DNA of 55,758 nucleotides from Mesorhizobium sp. STM 4661 (GTDB lineage Bacteria > Pseudomonadota > Alphaproteobacteria > Rhizobiales > Rhizobiaceae): assembly GCF_000359125.1 (NCBI RefSeq), contig NZ_CAAF010000045.1, positions 1-55,758 of the forward strand. Reading direction: 5' to 3'. The stretch's first letter is position 1, and every line of letters starts with the position of its first letter. Below are positions 46,263 through 55,758 of the stretch, piece after piece. The notes below the pieces were generated by a model, which worked only from the letters and a program-made list of their open reading frames with translations, was not told the origin of the DNA and did no database searches. Position numbers and translations under genes: made by a program.

Positions 46263-47753
46263 TCAACGGTTGCCGAAGCGGTGAGCCGTCGCGCCGGCGA
46301 ATTCATTGAAGACGTTCACAGTCGCGGTCCCGTTCTTCGTGCTCGCCAGATCGTCCTGCCCGGCAGGCTGGCGATCCCACGGCGCCGGCTCCCGCACCTG
46401 GTCCCAGATCGGGTTATGAATGGCGAGGTCGATCTGCCGGACAAGTTCCACCATGCCGTCATAGCCGGCATAAGGATGTTGGCGCTCCTGGTTGATATCG
46501 AGCCAGGGCGTCTTGGCCTTCAGCGCGATGAATTGCGTGCGCCCGCCCGACAGCATGATGTCGGCCTTGTGTTTTGAGAGCATGGCGTAAAGATCGCGCG
46601 CTGCCATCTGCTCGAACATGTGGTTTTCGTCCTTGAGGATCCGTTTGATCCGCTCCTTGTCTTCGACGGTGGATTTCTTGACCGAGGTGCCGACGATCTC
46701 CATGCCGACCTCCATCAGCGCGTGGACGACTGACCAGGACTTCACACCGCCCGTATTGAGCAGCACGCGCTTGCCTTGAAGCCGCTGGCGGTAGGCCTCG
46801 AGTTTCTTCCACGCAATCGCCTCCTGCTCAGCGATCAGCGTGTCTGTGCGCTCGAGGATCTCCGCATCGGCGCCCTTCCTCACCAGCAGCTCAGCAATGT
46901 TGCGAAGTGCCTCTGAGGTATCGGTTATGCCGTAGAAGGAGCCCTCGAAGAACGGGATGTCCCAGCGCCCCGCCATCTTGCGGGCCAGATTGATCAGTGC
47001 GCTCGAGCACACCAACATAGCCGCCTGGGCGCGGTGCGCGGATGCAACGTCGATGTAACGCGCATCGCCCGGAATGCAGGCGCGCACCCGGATGCCGAGC
47101 CGATCAAGCAGCGGCTTCACCAGCCAGAATTCGCCGGAGAGGTTGAATTCGCCAAGGATGTTGATGTCGTAGGGCCCGGCGTCGTCGGGTTCCACCGTGC
47201 CGATGACATGATCGAGCAACGCTTCGGCGGCAAGTTTGTTGCCGAGGTTCTTGGAGCCGGCCAAGCCCGGCGCATTGATCGGCACCACGGCCAAGCCGAA
47301 TTTTTCGGCCGCGCGTTTGCACACGGCCTCGATGTCGTCGCCGATCAGCGCCGTCACGCAGGTCGAATAGACGAAGACTGCCGGCGGCGCATATGTATCC
47401 TTGATCTCGCGGATCGCCCTGAACAGCTTCCGCTCGCCCTGCCCCATCACGACGTCGAGTTCGGTTAGGTCGGTTGTGAAGCTTGTCCGCCACAGGGTTG
47501 GCCCGGACGAAGCTGCGCCTCTGTTGTCCCAGGAATTGCCCTCGCAGGCGAGCGGCGCATGGACCAGGTGCGCAACGTCGGTGATTGGCTGCAGGACGAT
47601 CTTGGCGCCGTCAAAGGCGCAGCCGCCGGCTGCCGCCCCGGGGGTCAGCGGCTTCGAGCAGCCCTGCTTGCGCGCTTTGGCATCCTTGCCGCGGTTGTTA
47701 TCGCATGCGGGTTCGTCGAAAACGTCCTGGATCTTGGCACTGAGCGAGGTCAT
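46263..47753 (-). CDS. nifE: Nitrogenase cofactor scaffold subunit NifE
   Basis: A 496-residue alpha-like subunit of NifEN. The cluster Cys residues are visible in GGCAFDGAKIV, HAPLACEGNSWDN and VYSTCVTALIGDD. The C-terminal HPYAGYDGMVELVRQID is typical. It starts 60 bases after nifK with no sign of a separate promoter, so the operon continues from nifHDK. Confidence 0.95.
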   Translation of the reverse strand: MTSLSAKIQDVFDEPACDNNRGKDAKARKQGCSKPLTPGAAAGGCAFDGAKIVLQPITDVAHLVHAPLACEGNSWDNRGAASSGPTLWRTSFTTDLTELDVVMGQGERKLFRAIREIKDTYAPPAVFVYSTCVTALIGDDIEAVCKRAAEKFGLAVVPINAPGLAGSKNLGNKLAAEALLDHVIGTVEPDDAGPYDINILGEFNLSGEFWLVKPLLDRLGIRVRACIPGDARYIDVASAHRAQAAMLVCSSALINLARKMAGRWDIPFFEGSFYGITDTSEALRNIAELLVRKGADAEILERTDTLIAEQEAIAWKKLEAYRQRLQGKRVLLNTGGVKSWSVVHALMEVGMEIVGTSVKKSTVEDKERIKRILKDENHMFEQMAARDLYAMLSKHKADIMLSGGRTQFIALKAKTPWLDINQERQHPYAGYDGMVELVRQIDLAIHNPIWDQVREPAPWDRQPAGQDDLASTKNGTATVNVFNEFAGATAHRFGNR

Positions 47754-47813
47754 TGCGTCAGTCTCCGAAGTTCATTGGGCAATGGACGGCCTCGGCGAAA
47801 AGCCGGCACGGGC

Positions 47814-49355
47814 TTAGCGGGTGAGGTCATAGGAATAGTCCGTCACGCCCGTTTCGCTCGTCTCGCGATCGAGCTTGTCGAATATCTTGTCGAGGATCGT
47901 CGTCAGCACGCGTAATCCACCCTGGTACCCCATGAGGGGAAAGCGATGGTGATGGTGCCGGTCGAAGATTGGAAACATCAGCCGGATCAGCGGCGTGCCG
48001 GTGTCGCGCTCCAGATACTTGCCATAGGAATTGCCGATCAGCAGGTCCACCGGCTCTGTAAACAGCAGCGAACGCATCGCCCAGAGATCCTTGCCCGCCC
48101 AGATCTGGGCATCCTGGCCAAAGGACGAGGATGCAAGCAATTCCTTCATCTGGGCCTCCCAGGCCGATGTGCCGTTGGTCGCGAGGCAATGTGTCGGCTC
48201 GCCGCCGGTCTCCATGACGAAGCGGGCCATGGCGTAGACGAAGTCCGGATCCCCATAGATTGCGTACTTCTTGCCGTGCAGCCATGACTGGCTGTCCGCC
48301 ATCGCATCAACCAGTCGGCCGCGCTCCACCCGGATTGTCTCGGGGATCTCCTGGCCGGAAATCGCCGAGATCTTCATCAGGAATTCGTCGGTCGCCTGGA
48401 CACCCAGCGGATAGTGGAAGGATGCCGTCGCTTGCCCGACCTCGTTGCAATATTCCAGCGTCTTGCGGGTGTTGTAATGCTGCAGCGACAGTGTCGCCTC
48501 CGCGTTGAGTGCCCCTTTCACGTCTTCGATCTTGGTGCCACCGTCATACATGCGGTATTCGCCGTCCGACGGCGTGTCGAACTGGTCAGAGGAGTCCTGA
48601 ATGACGGTATAGGTGACACCCATCAGGTCGAGGAGGCGCTTGAGTTCCCGGTTGTTTCCGACGCAGAATCCGTCGAAGCCTGGAATGATGTTGATGGTCC
48701 CAGCGGCTTGCGAGCGCTCGCTGCCCTTCCAGAAATGCTCCAGCACGCCCTTCACCATGCCGTCGTAGCCATCGACATGGCTGCCGACGAAGGCAGGCGT
48801 ATGAGCGAAAGGCACGTCGAAGTCGCACGGGACCGAGCCTTCGTTCTTGGCGTTCTCTATGAAGCTCCGCAAGTCGTCGCCAATGACCTCGGCCATGCAG
48901 GTGGTCGAGACGGCGATCATCTTGGGGTCGTAGAGCTTGTAGGTATTGGCGAGCCCGTCGACCATGTTCTTGAGGCCGCCAAACACTGCCGCGTCCTCGG
49001 TCATCGAGGAGGAAACCGCTGACGAAGGCTCCTTGAAATGTCGCGACAGATGCGAGCGGTAGTAGGCAACGCAGCCCTGGCTACCGTGAACGAACGACAT
49101 GGTCTTCTCGAAGCCCGCGGCCGCGAACACCGCGCCGAGCGGCTGGCAGGCCTTGGCGGGGTTTATGACAAGCGCCTCGCGAGCGAGGTTCTTTTCGCGG
49201 TATTCCCAAGTCTTGGTCAATTCGCGTTGGTCGGTGACGATCTGATCAGGGTGCGGACATTCGAAATTGAGCTTCTTCTCGGCAAGCATTTGTCTGTATT
49301 CCGGCTCGCGGAACAGGGGAGCATGGTCGAGAACTTTTTCGGCCGATTGCGGCAT
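47814..49355 (-). CDS. nifK: Nitrogenase MoFe protein beta chain
   Basis: A 513-residue subunit that with NifD forms the MoFe protein and shares the P-cluster. P-cluster Cys residues are in [27 protein letters not shown] and [13 protein letters not shown]. The start at 49355 ([15 protein letters not shown]) is chosen by family length, with AAAAGG upstream; the frame is open to 49451. Confidence 0.96.
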   Translation of the reverse strand: MPQSAEKVLDHAPLFREPEYRQMLAEKKLNFECPHPDQIVTDQRELTKTWEYREKNLAREALVINPAKACQPLGAVFAAAGFEKTMSFVHGSQGCVAYYRSHLSRHFKEPSSAVSSSMTEDAAVFGGLKNMVDGLANTYKLYDPKMIAVSTTCMAEVIGDDLRSFIENAKNEGSVPCDFDVPFAHTPAFVGSHVDGYDGMVKGVLEHFWKGSERSQAAGTINIIPGFDGFCVGNNRELKRLLDLMGVTYTVIQDSSDQFDTPSDGEYRMYDGGTKIEDVKGALNAEATLSLQHYNTRKTLEYCNEVGQATASFHYPLGVQATDEFLMKISAISGQEIPETIRVERGRLVDAMADSQSWLHGKKYAIYGDPDFVYAMARFVMETGGEPTHCLATNGTSAWEAQMKELLASSSFGQDAQIWAGKDLWAMRSLLFTEPVDLLIGNSYGKYLERDTGTPLIRLMFPIFDRHHHHRFPLMGYQGGLRVLTTILDKIFDKLDRETSETGVTDYSYDLTR

Positions 49356-49486
49356 GGTGGTCACCTTTTCCATCTGGCCGCGGCAAGCGGCAGCACAGGG
49401 ACATCGAAGCGTTAAAGGGCATCCAGCGTGGATCGAGCACGCCCCAAGCATTTATCGGCCTCCCTGCCAGGGAGGGAGGCCAGTCC

Positions 49487-50992
49487 TCATTCGGCGGCGA
49501 CCGCCGTCGGCGGCGCGTCCTTCATCTTTTTCCACGGCGCGCGGTAGAGACCCCAGACCGGGTTGTTGATGGCCAGATCCATGTCGCGGGCGAAAATGGC
49601 GAAGCCGTCATAACCGTGATACGGGCCGGAATAGTCCCAGGAGTGCATCTGGCGGAACGGGATGCCCATCTTCTGTACCGGGTACTTCTCCTTGATACCG
49701 GAGCCAACGAGATCCGGGCGGATGCCTTCGATGAACTTCTCCAGCTCATAACCGGTGACGTCGTCATAGACGAGCGTGCCATTCTTCACGTAATGGCCGG
49801 TGCGCTGATAGTCGTCGTTGTGGGCGAATTCGTAGCCGGTGCCAACGATCACCATAGCGAGGTCCTCGTAGGCAGTGATGACGTGACGGGGGCGCAGGCC
49901 GCCGACATAGAGCATCACCGTCCTGCCTTCGAGGCGCGGTTGGTACTTGGCGATGACGGCATCGACCAAGGGCCGGTACTTGGCGATGACCTTTTCGGTC
50001 TTCTCCTCGATTTCCGGGCCGAAGTGTTTGGCGATGTTGCGCAAGGAGGCCTCGATCTGGGAGGGGCCGAAGAAATTGTATTCCATCCAGGCGATGCCGT
50101 ACTTTTCCTCCATGTGCCGGCAGATGTAGTTCATCGACCGGTAGCAGTGGATCAAATTCAGTTTGGCCTTGGGCGCGCGCTCTATCTCGGCGAGCGTCGC
50201 GTCGCCCGACCAGTTGCCGACCACCCGAAGTCCAATCTCCTCAAGCAGGATTCGCGAAGCCCAGGCATCGCCGCCAATGTTGTAGTCGCCGACGACATTG
50301 ACGTCGTATGGGCCGGACTCGAACGCGACATCGTCCTTGTCGAAGACCCAATCGCGGATCGCATCATTGGCAATGTGGTGGCCGAGCGATTGTGAAACGC
50401 CGCGGAAACCTTCGCAGCGCACCGGTACAATCGTCTTTTCGTGCTCCTTGGCCTTCTTGCGCGACACTGCCTCGATATCGTCCCCGATCAGGCCGATCGG
50501 GCATTCGGACTGCACCGAGATGCCCCCACTGAGCGGAAACAGGTCCTCGACCTCGTCGATGATCTTTTCCAGCTTCTTGTCGCCACCGAAAACGATGTCC
50601 TTCTCCTGGAAGTCGGAGGTGAACTGCATTGTCACGAACGTGTCGATACCCGTCGTGCCGACGTAATAGTTGCGGCGTTGCGACCAGGAATATTGCCCAC
50701 AGCCGACTGGCCCGTGCGAGATGTGGACCATATCCTTGACCGGACCCCACACCACGCCCTTGGAGCCGGCATAGGCACAGCCGCGGATTGTCATCACGCC
50801 CGGAATGGATTTGATGTTCGATTTGACGTCGCATTCGGAAAGGCCCTTGTCCTCACCTCCAGCCTCGTCCTTGCTCGTTGCGACACTGAGGTGCTTCCTG
50901 CGACGCTTCGCCGCCTTGTCTGGATATTGGGACAGCACGTCTTCGATAAGCTTCGCATGCAAAGCGCCGTCATTCTCATAGTCGAGGCCCAT
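49487..50992 (-). CDS. nifD: Nitrogenase MoFe protein alpha chain
   Basis: A 501-residue subunit holding FeMo-cofactor. P-cluster Cys are in [21 protein letters not shown] and [12 protein letters not shown]. The cofactor Cys is in [15 protein letters not shown] and the cofactor His in [14 protein letters not shown]. The start at 50992 ([15 protein letters not shown]) fits the family; the frame is open to 51052. It lies 104 bases after nifH. Confidence 0.97.
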   Translation of the reverse strand: MGLDYENDGALHAKLIEDVLSQYPDKAAKRRRKHLSVATSKDEAGGEDKGLSECDVKSNIKSIPGVMTIRGCAYAGSKGVVWGPVKDMVHISHGPVGCGQYSWSQRRNYYVGTTGIDTFVTMQFTSDFQEKDIVFGGDKKLEKIIDEVEDLFPLSGGISVQSECPIGLIGDDIEAVSRKKAKEHEKTIVPVRCEGFRGVSQSLGHHIANDAIRDWVFDKDDVAFESGPYDVNVVGDYNIGGDAWASRILLEEIGLRVVGNWSGDATLAEIERAPKAKLNLIHCYRSMNYICRHMEEKYGIAWMEYNFFGPSQIEASLRNIAKHFGPEIEEKTEKVIAKYRPLVDAVIAKYQPRLEGRTVMLYVGGLRPRHVITAYEDLAMVIVGTGYEFAHNDDYQRTGHYVKNGTLVYDDVTGYELEKFIEGIRPDLVGSGIKEKYPVQKMGIPFRQMHSWDYSGPYHGYDGFAIFARDMDLAINNPVWGLYRAPWKKMKDAPPTAVAAE

Positions 50993-51096
50993 GGGACCTG
51001 CCCCTTTCAAGGTTCGGGTAACGCCTCGCCAACGAGGCCTTGTTTCGTACAAAGGGGCGCCAGGTCACGGTCGGCGCCCCCTGTCGGTAGCGGCGG

Positions 51097-52119
<1,023 letters not shown>

Positions 52120-52181
52120 TTATGATTGCTTTTCAGCTGTTTAACATTTGGCAAAAATATTAAATTGGCTAAATAAACTTG

Positions 52182-52197
52182 TGTCGCGGCCCTGACA
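52182..52197. promoter_or_regulatory. NifA upstream activator site of nifH
   Basis: TGTCGCGGCCCTGACA is an exact TGT-N10-ACA site, 92 bases upstream of the -24 element. Confidence 0.85.
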
Positions 52198-52359
52198 AAG
52201 GCGACAGGAAATGTCGGATGGCGTTGAGTGAGACGTCGGCCGCGGAGCCCGGAAAGAAGCTAGTTGTCAAAATCTGATGGAGTAGATGCCCCCTCCCGAC
52301 GCCATCGCAATGTGCCAGTTTGGTGATTGCCAGAATCGACCAAGACAGAGACGGCATCC

Positions 52360-52980
52360 ATGGAAGTTACCATCATTGGAATCGATCTCGCAAAGCGGGT
52401 CTTCCAGGTTCACGGCGCGGCGAGTGACGGGAAGGTTGTCTTTCGCAAGGAGCTGTCGCGCGCAGTTGCTGCCGTTTCTCGCCGGACAGCCCCGGTGCAC
52501 GGTGGCGATGGAAGCGCGACCGCCCACGACTGGGGGCGTACGATCGGCGGGCTCGGGCATGCCGTCCGGCTCCTGCCGCCGGTCTATGTGAAGTCCTTTG
52601 TAAAGCGGCACGCGGAAGCGGCCCTCAGGCCGACCTTGCGCTTCATGGCTGTCAAAACCGAGGAGCAAGAGGCGCGGTCGATGATCTTCCGCACGCGCGA
52701 CCTCTTGGTGCGCCAGCGCACGCAGCTGATAAACGCCCTGCGCGGCCACCTCGCCGAAGCACGGGGTCGTCGCCCCACACGGCCCGGCCCACGTGAAGCG
52801 CCTTGCGGATGCAATCGAAGACGAGGAAGGCCTCATCCAGCCGATCGTCCGCGACGTTGGTCGTCTCTACCTCCAGCAGATCGCCATCTACAGCGAGAAG
52901 ATCGCCGAGCTCGAGAAGACCCTCCCTTGGCTGTAGATCATCTGGGAGCTCGTCCCGCTGGATTTGGCGCGCTGAAGGAG
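52360..52980 (+). pseudogene. IS110-family transposase relic
   Basis: Starts MEVTIIGIDLAKRVFQVHGA, the DEDD-type N-terminus of IS110 transposases (first Asp in GIDLAK). Further pieces are LPFLAGQPRCTVAMEA, VKSFVKRHAE, RTRDLLVRQRTQLINALRGH and LADAIEDEEGLIQPIVRDVG in changing frames. At least three frameshifts occur, and the C-terminal Transposase_20 domain is missing. It ends about 270 bases upstream of the nifH control region on the far side. Confidence 0.85.
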
Positions 52981-53083
52981 CGGGGATCAGCCAAATCCGC
53001 GAGCGTTCCAAGTGGATTCTGTCCACTCTATCTGAGTTTCAGCCATCTTGCCCTCCCGAGCATTCCTTAACCCCGCCGCCGCA

Positions 53084-53514
53084 TCAGACCGCTCCGCGTA
53101 TCGGATTGACGACCTTGAGCCCGGCAAAGTCTTTTTCGTTATCCGTTACCAGCACGCACTCGTTCGCACCGGCGACAGCGGCGATGATCATGTCGAGCCC
53201 GCTGCGCGGCTTGCCGGCCAGTTTTCCTCCTGCCATCAGCCGCGCCCAGATCAGCCCTGCCTTGTCGTCGAACGAGAGGATGCGGCCCGCAAACAGCGCC
53301 TGCGGCCCCTCAGGCCCAGAGAACCAGTTGTCGAGTGCGTCGCGTTTTTTCCCGCGCGGCTTCTCCAGAACCCTGCGAAGAATTTCCGCAACGGTCAGCG
53401 AAGCGATGAACAAATCCTCGTCACGCTGTCTCGACATCCATGCCAGGAGCGATTCCGAAGGCTGCGATTTGACACATCGCTGATGATGTTGGTATCGAGG
53501 AGGTAGCGTGTCAC
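53084..53514 (-). pseudogene. PIN-domain toxin (VapC/FitB-like), one-base frameshift
   Basis: From a GTG at 53514, overlapping the antitoxin stop, the frame reads TRYLLDTNIISDVSN with the first PIN-domain Asp. The rest (QPSESLLAWMSRQRDEDLFI, LDMIIAAVAGANECVLVTDN) is in another frame. One extra A in the AAA run near 53470 would join them, so a single-base deletion or a sequence error is likely. If intact this would be a ribonuclease toxin of about 140 residues. Confidence 0.8.
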
Positions 53515-53810
53515 AGGTCGATCTTCCGCCCCTCTTCATGGGGGCGGGAAAGATCGAGGTCAGCTCCCACGAGCGGCGAACGACGCAATGCGGCGAGAAT
53601 CCCGCCAAGCTTGGGTGGCTCGCCGGCGATGGTCTGGCTGACAGCAGCGCGCAGGCTAGAGGCATCCGGTCCATCTTCGGCCAGGCGGCGAGCCAAAGAT
53701 CGAATGAGGTCGCGATCGGCATCGCGGCCAAGCACCTCGAAGCGCGCCAAGCCGCGCTCGCTGAGGCGAGATCGATAGTTTTGAATGGCGCGTTTTTGCG
53801 AGCTGCTCAT
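53511..53810 (-). CDS. Antitoxin of VapBC/FitAB-type pair
   Basis: A 99-residue protein (SSQKRAIQNYRSRLSERGLA at the N-terminus) with a conserved basic segment and a C-terminal toxin-binding tail (LDLSRPHEEGRKIDL). It is placed directly before a PIN-domain toxin with overlapping stop and start (GTGA). The family is inferred from this pairing and sequence type. Confidence 0.75.
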   Translation of the reverse strand: MSSSQKRAIQNYRSRLSERGLARFEVLGRDADRDLIRSLARRLAEDGPDASSLRAAVSQTIAGEPPKLGGILAALRRSPLVGADLDLSRPHEEGRKIDL

Positions 53811-54233
53811 AGTTGCCTCCGACTACAACACACATAAATAATACATTCGACATACATCATAACTACAACAAGAAGGAACATACAGATCTAAATAAAAAGA
53901 CAGTCTTCATTTCTCATTTCCAGTAATATAACCAGAATACTGGGTTTGATCAAGGTGCAGGCAGTCCGAGCAGTGCTCTCTTTCTGTTGAATGGCATCGG
54001 TGGGGACGCGCGATATATGTTACGCGACGGTACTTTTTGACCAGCGTCGAGTTCTTGCGCTGACAAGAGAAATATCTCGGCGCCGACAAGAGGGCCTCGG
54101 CCCCAGGACGGGCGAGGCTCGTTCGGAGAACGGCGCGAAACAGGGATTGGTCGATTCGCGCGGCGATGATTGACCACAAGGCCTGCTGGACGGGTTCCGC
54201 GTGCAGGTGCCCGTCGCTGCCCGCCTTGAAAAA
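53811..54233. other. No gene recognised, A+T-rich start
   Basis: The first 130 bases are markedly A+T-rich and probably hold the divergent control region of the VapBC-like pair. The rest shows only short frames. Confidence 0.45.
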
Positions 54234-54263
54234 CTGTCAGAAAATCGCATACATTTCTGACAG
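54234..54263. promoter_or_regulatory. Palindromic operator before the AbiE-like pair
   Basis: CTGTCAGAAA (54234-54243) and its exact inverse TTTCTGACAG (54254-54263) are separated by 10 bases and end just before the ribosome site. AbiEi-type antitoxins repress their own operon through such inverted repeats. Confidence 0.75.
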
Positions 54264-54273
54264 GAGCATGGCC

Positions 54274-54867
54274 ATGCAACGGTTGACCGAACAGATTCTT
54301 TCGCACGCGAAAGGGCTGCCAGAGGGCACGCCGGTCGCAGCTAAGAGCTTGCTTCACCTCGGGAATCGCGCCGCGGTGGATCAGGCATTGTCGCGTCTAG
54401 CCGAGCGGACGCAGTTGATCCGGGCGGGTCGCGGCGTCTATCTCCTTCCGGTCACGAGCAGGTTCGGCACCCGGGCTCCCTCCGTGGAGCAAGCGGTCGA
54501 GGGGCTTGCCAGCCAGCGCGGGGAGATCATCGTCACGAGTGGGGCCGTTGCCGCCAACACCCTCGGTCTCACGACACAGGTGCCGGTCCGGTCGGTCTAT
54601 CTGACTTCCGGCCGCACCCGGAAGATGAGCCTCGGCAAGCAGGTCGTCGAGCTTCGCCACGCGCCTCGTTGGCAGCTCGCCATGGCGCATCGGCCCGCTG
54701 GCGAGGCGGTGCGAGCGTTGGCTTGGCTTGGGCCGGAGAAGGCTGAGGCCGCCCTCCAGACACTGAAGCGGAAACTCCCGCCGGGCGCCTTCAGCGAGTT
54801 GGTCGCGGTAGCGCCGCAGCTTCCGACCTGGATGGCGCGCAGCGTGGGCAAGGCCGCACATGGCTGA
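54274..54867 (+). CDS. AbiEi/DUF6088-type antitoxin regulator
   Basis: A 197-residue protein with an N-terminal winged helix (LTEQILSHAKGLPEG, AAVDQALSRLAERTQLIRAG, GRGVYLLP) followed by the AbiEi-like C-terminal domain. It is the antitoxin of type IV toxin-antitoxin pairs and a self-repressor. The ATG at 54274 has AGGAG seven bases upstream; the ATG at 54268 is too close. Its stop overlaps the toxin start by 8 bases. Confidence 0.82.
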   Translation: MQRLTEQILSHAKGLPEGTPVAAKSLLHLGNRAAVDQALSRLAERTQLIRAGRGVYLLPVTSRFGTRAPSVEQAVEGLASQRGEIIVTSGAVAANTLGLTTQVPVRSVYLTSGRTRKMSLGKQVVELRHAPRWQLAMAHRPAGEAVRALAWLGPEKAEAALQTLKRKLPPGAFSELVAVAPQLPTWMARSVGKAAHG

Positions 54868-55758
54868 TCCCTTTCTCCACCTCCCGATCGAGGATCGGCG
54901 GGAGGCGCTCGGCGTCGCGGCCGATCGGTCCGGCCGGCCGGCGCATCTCCTCGAGAAGGACGTGTGGGTGGTCTGGGCGCTCGCCACCTTTACGGCTCGG
55001 CGCTCGGCGAACATCTGGTGTTCAAGGGCGGCACGTCGCTGTCCAAAGCCTATCAGGTTATCCAGCGGTTTTCCGAGGACGTCGACCTAACATACGACAT
55101 CCGGGCGATTGCACCCGACTTGGTGGGCGACGACGGCGAAGCGTTGCCGGAGACCCGTAGCGAGGAAAAACGCTGGTCCAGCGAGCTGCGTAAGCGCCTG
55201 CCCAATTGGGTTGAAGGAAGCGTTCAGCCGATCATCGCAGATGCGCTCGCGGCTGAAGCTTTGGCGGCCGCCATCCGCGTCGAGGGCGAGAAGCTGTTCA
55301 TCGATTACGAAGCCGCGACGGCTGGCTCCGGCTATGTGGCGCCGAGCGTGATGCTCGAATTCGGAGCACGATCGACGGGCGAGCCCGCGAGCTTGCGCGA
55401 CATCGCCTGCGACGCGTCTGGCCTGATCGAGGGCGTGACCTTTCCCACGGCTCGTCCACGCGTGATGCATGCGGAGCGAACCTTCTGGGAGAAGGCGACG
55501 GCCATCCATGTCTTCTGCCTGCAGGAACGCCGGCGCGGCGATCGCTTTGCTCGTCACTGGCACGATGTCGCGCGGTTGGACGAAACCGGTTTTACCCCGT
55601 CCGCCTTTGCTGATCGCGATCTGGCGAACGCAGTGGCGCGCCACAAGACCATGTTCTTCGCTGAGAAAGCGCCCGATCGAACGCCCATCGATTACGTGGC
55701 GGCTGTCAACGGCGGTCTGCGGCTTGTGCCCGCAGGCGATGGTCTGAAGGCGCTTGAA
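54860..55758 (+). pseudogene. AbiEii-type nucleotidyltransferase toxin, frameshifted and cut by window end
   Basis: The first 45 codons (ADPFLHLPIEDRREALGVAA, LLEKDVWVVWALAT) are in one frame. From about 55000 a second frame continues with LYGSALGEHLVFKGGTSLSK and then FSEDVDLTYD. These hold the nucleotidyltransferase G-G-x-x-L-x-K and D-x-D motifs. One missing base in the CCTTT region near 54990 explains the break. The second frame is open to the end of the window. With the upstream gene it forms an AbiE-like pair. Confidence 0.8.

Overview
The window looks like part of a rhizobial symbiosis island or symbiotic plasmid, most likely from a Mesorhizobium-like alphaproteobacterium. This assignment is inferred from gene content: nifHDKENX, nif-type ferredoxin, IscN, ACC deaminase, an ExoX-like EPS repressor, a noeL-like relic, and many decayed insertion sequences. 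No rRNA or tRNA gene and no CRISPR array was seen. The density of frameshifted genes and IS relics is typical of such accessory DNA.

Layout, left to right. 1-1.4 kb: IS91 transposase end and integrase relics. 1.7-7.1 kb (minus): a spermidine/putrescine-type ABC transporter (binding protein, ATPase, fused double permease) with an M24 hydrolase. 7.9-13.6 kb: scattered accessory genes (SET-domain protein, GNAT-like protein, GMC oxidoreductase, DUF2267 protein, 2OG-Fe oxygenase). 14.4-17.2 kb: IS1380, IS481 and IS630 relics around a LuxR-type regulator. 17.2-19.3 kb: an EctB-like aminotransferase overlapping a 2OG-Fe oxygenase. 20.2-23.1 kb: a NifA/sigma-54 promoter, iscN, a decayed nifU, then queE-queD-queC. 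24.5-26.3 kb: acdS with a distant NifA/sigma-54 promoter. 26.8-28.9 kb: a detached nif operon tail (nifX and DUF269 relics, DUF683 gene, fdxB) followed by an exoX-like gene, behind its own NifA/sigma-54 promoter.

29.3-34.9 kb is the most striking region. A NifA/sigma-54-type promoter precedes a minus-strand cluster encoding a lysine/ornithine N-hydroxylase, a broken FAD-dependent oxidoreductase, a phytanoyl-CoA-dioxygenase-like enzyme and a cupin-MetRS fusion. The N-hydroxylase plus cupin-MetRS pair is the known signature of hydrazine (N-N bond) forming pathways, so this may be a symbiosis-regulated N-N natural product locus.

35.0-42.1 kb: noeL relic, a radical SAM gene behind a second copy of the promoter repeat, acetoacetate decarboxylase, SDR and M16 peptidase relics, pyrE, repeats and a FAD-oxidoreductase relic. 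42.1-52.2 kb (minus): nifH-nifD-nifK-nifE-nifN-nifX-DUF269, abruptly joined at the start of the lost DUF683 gene to a PhoB-like regulator and a universal stress protein. 52.4 kb to the end: IS110 relic, a VapBC-like pair and an AbiE-like pair, each toxin carrying a single-base frameshift.

Six sigma-54 (-24/-12) sequences, each with one or two TGT-N10-ACA NifA sites 55-105 bp upstream, tie iscN, acdS, the DUF683-fdxB-exoX tail, the hydrazine-type cluster, the radical SAM gene and nifHDKENX into one probable nodule regulon. nifA, nifB, nifS, fix and nod genes are not in the window, apart from the noeL relic.
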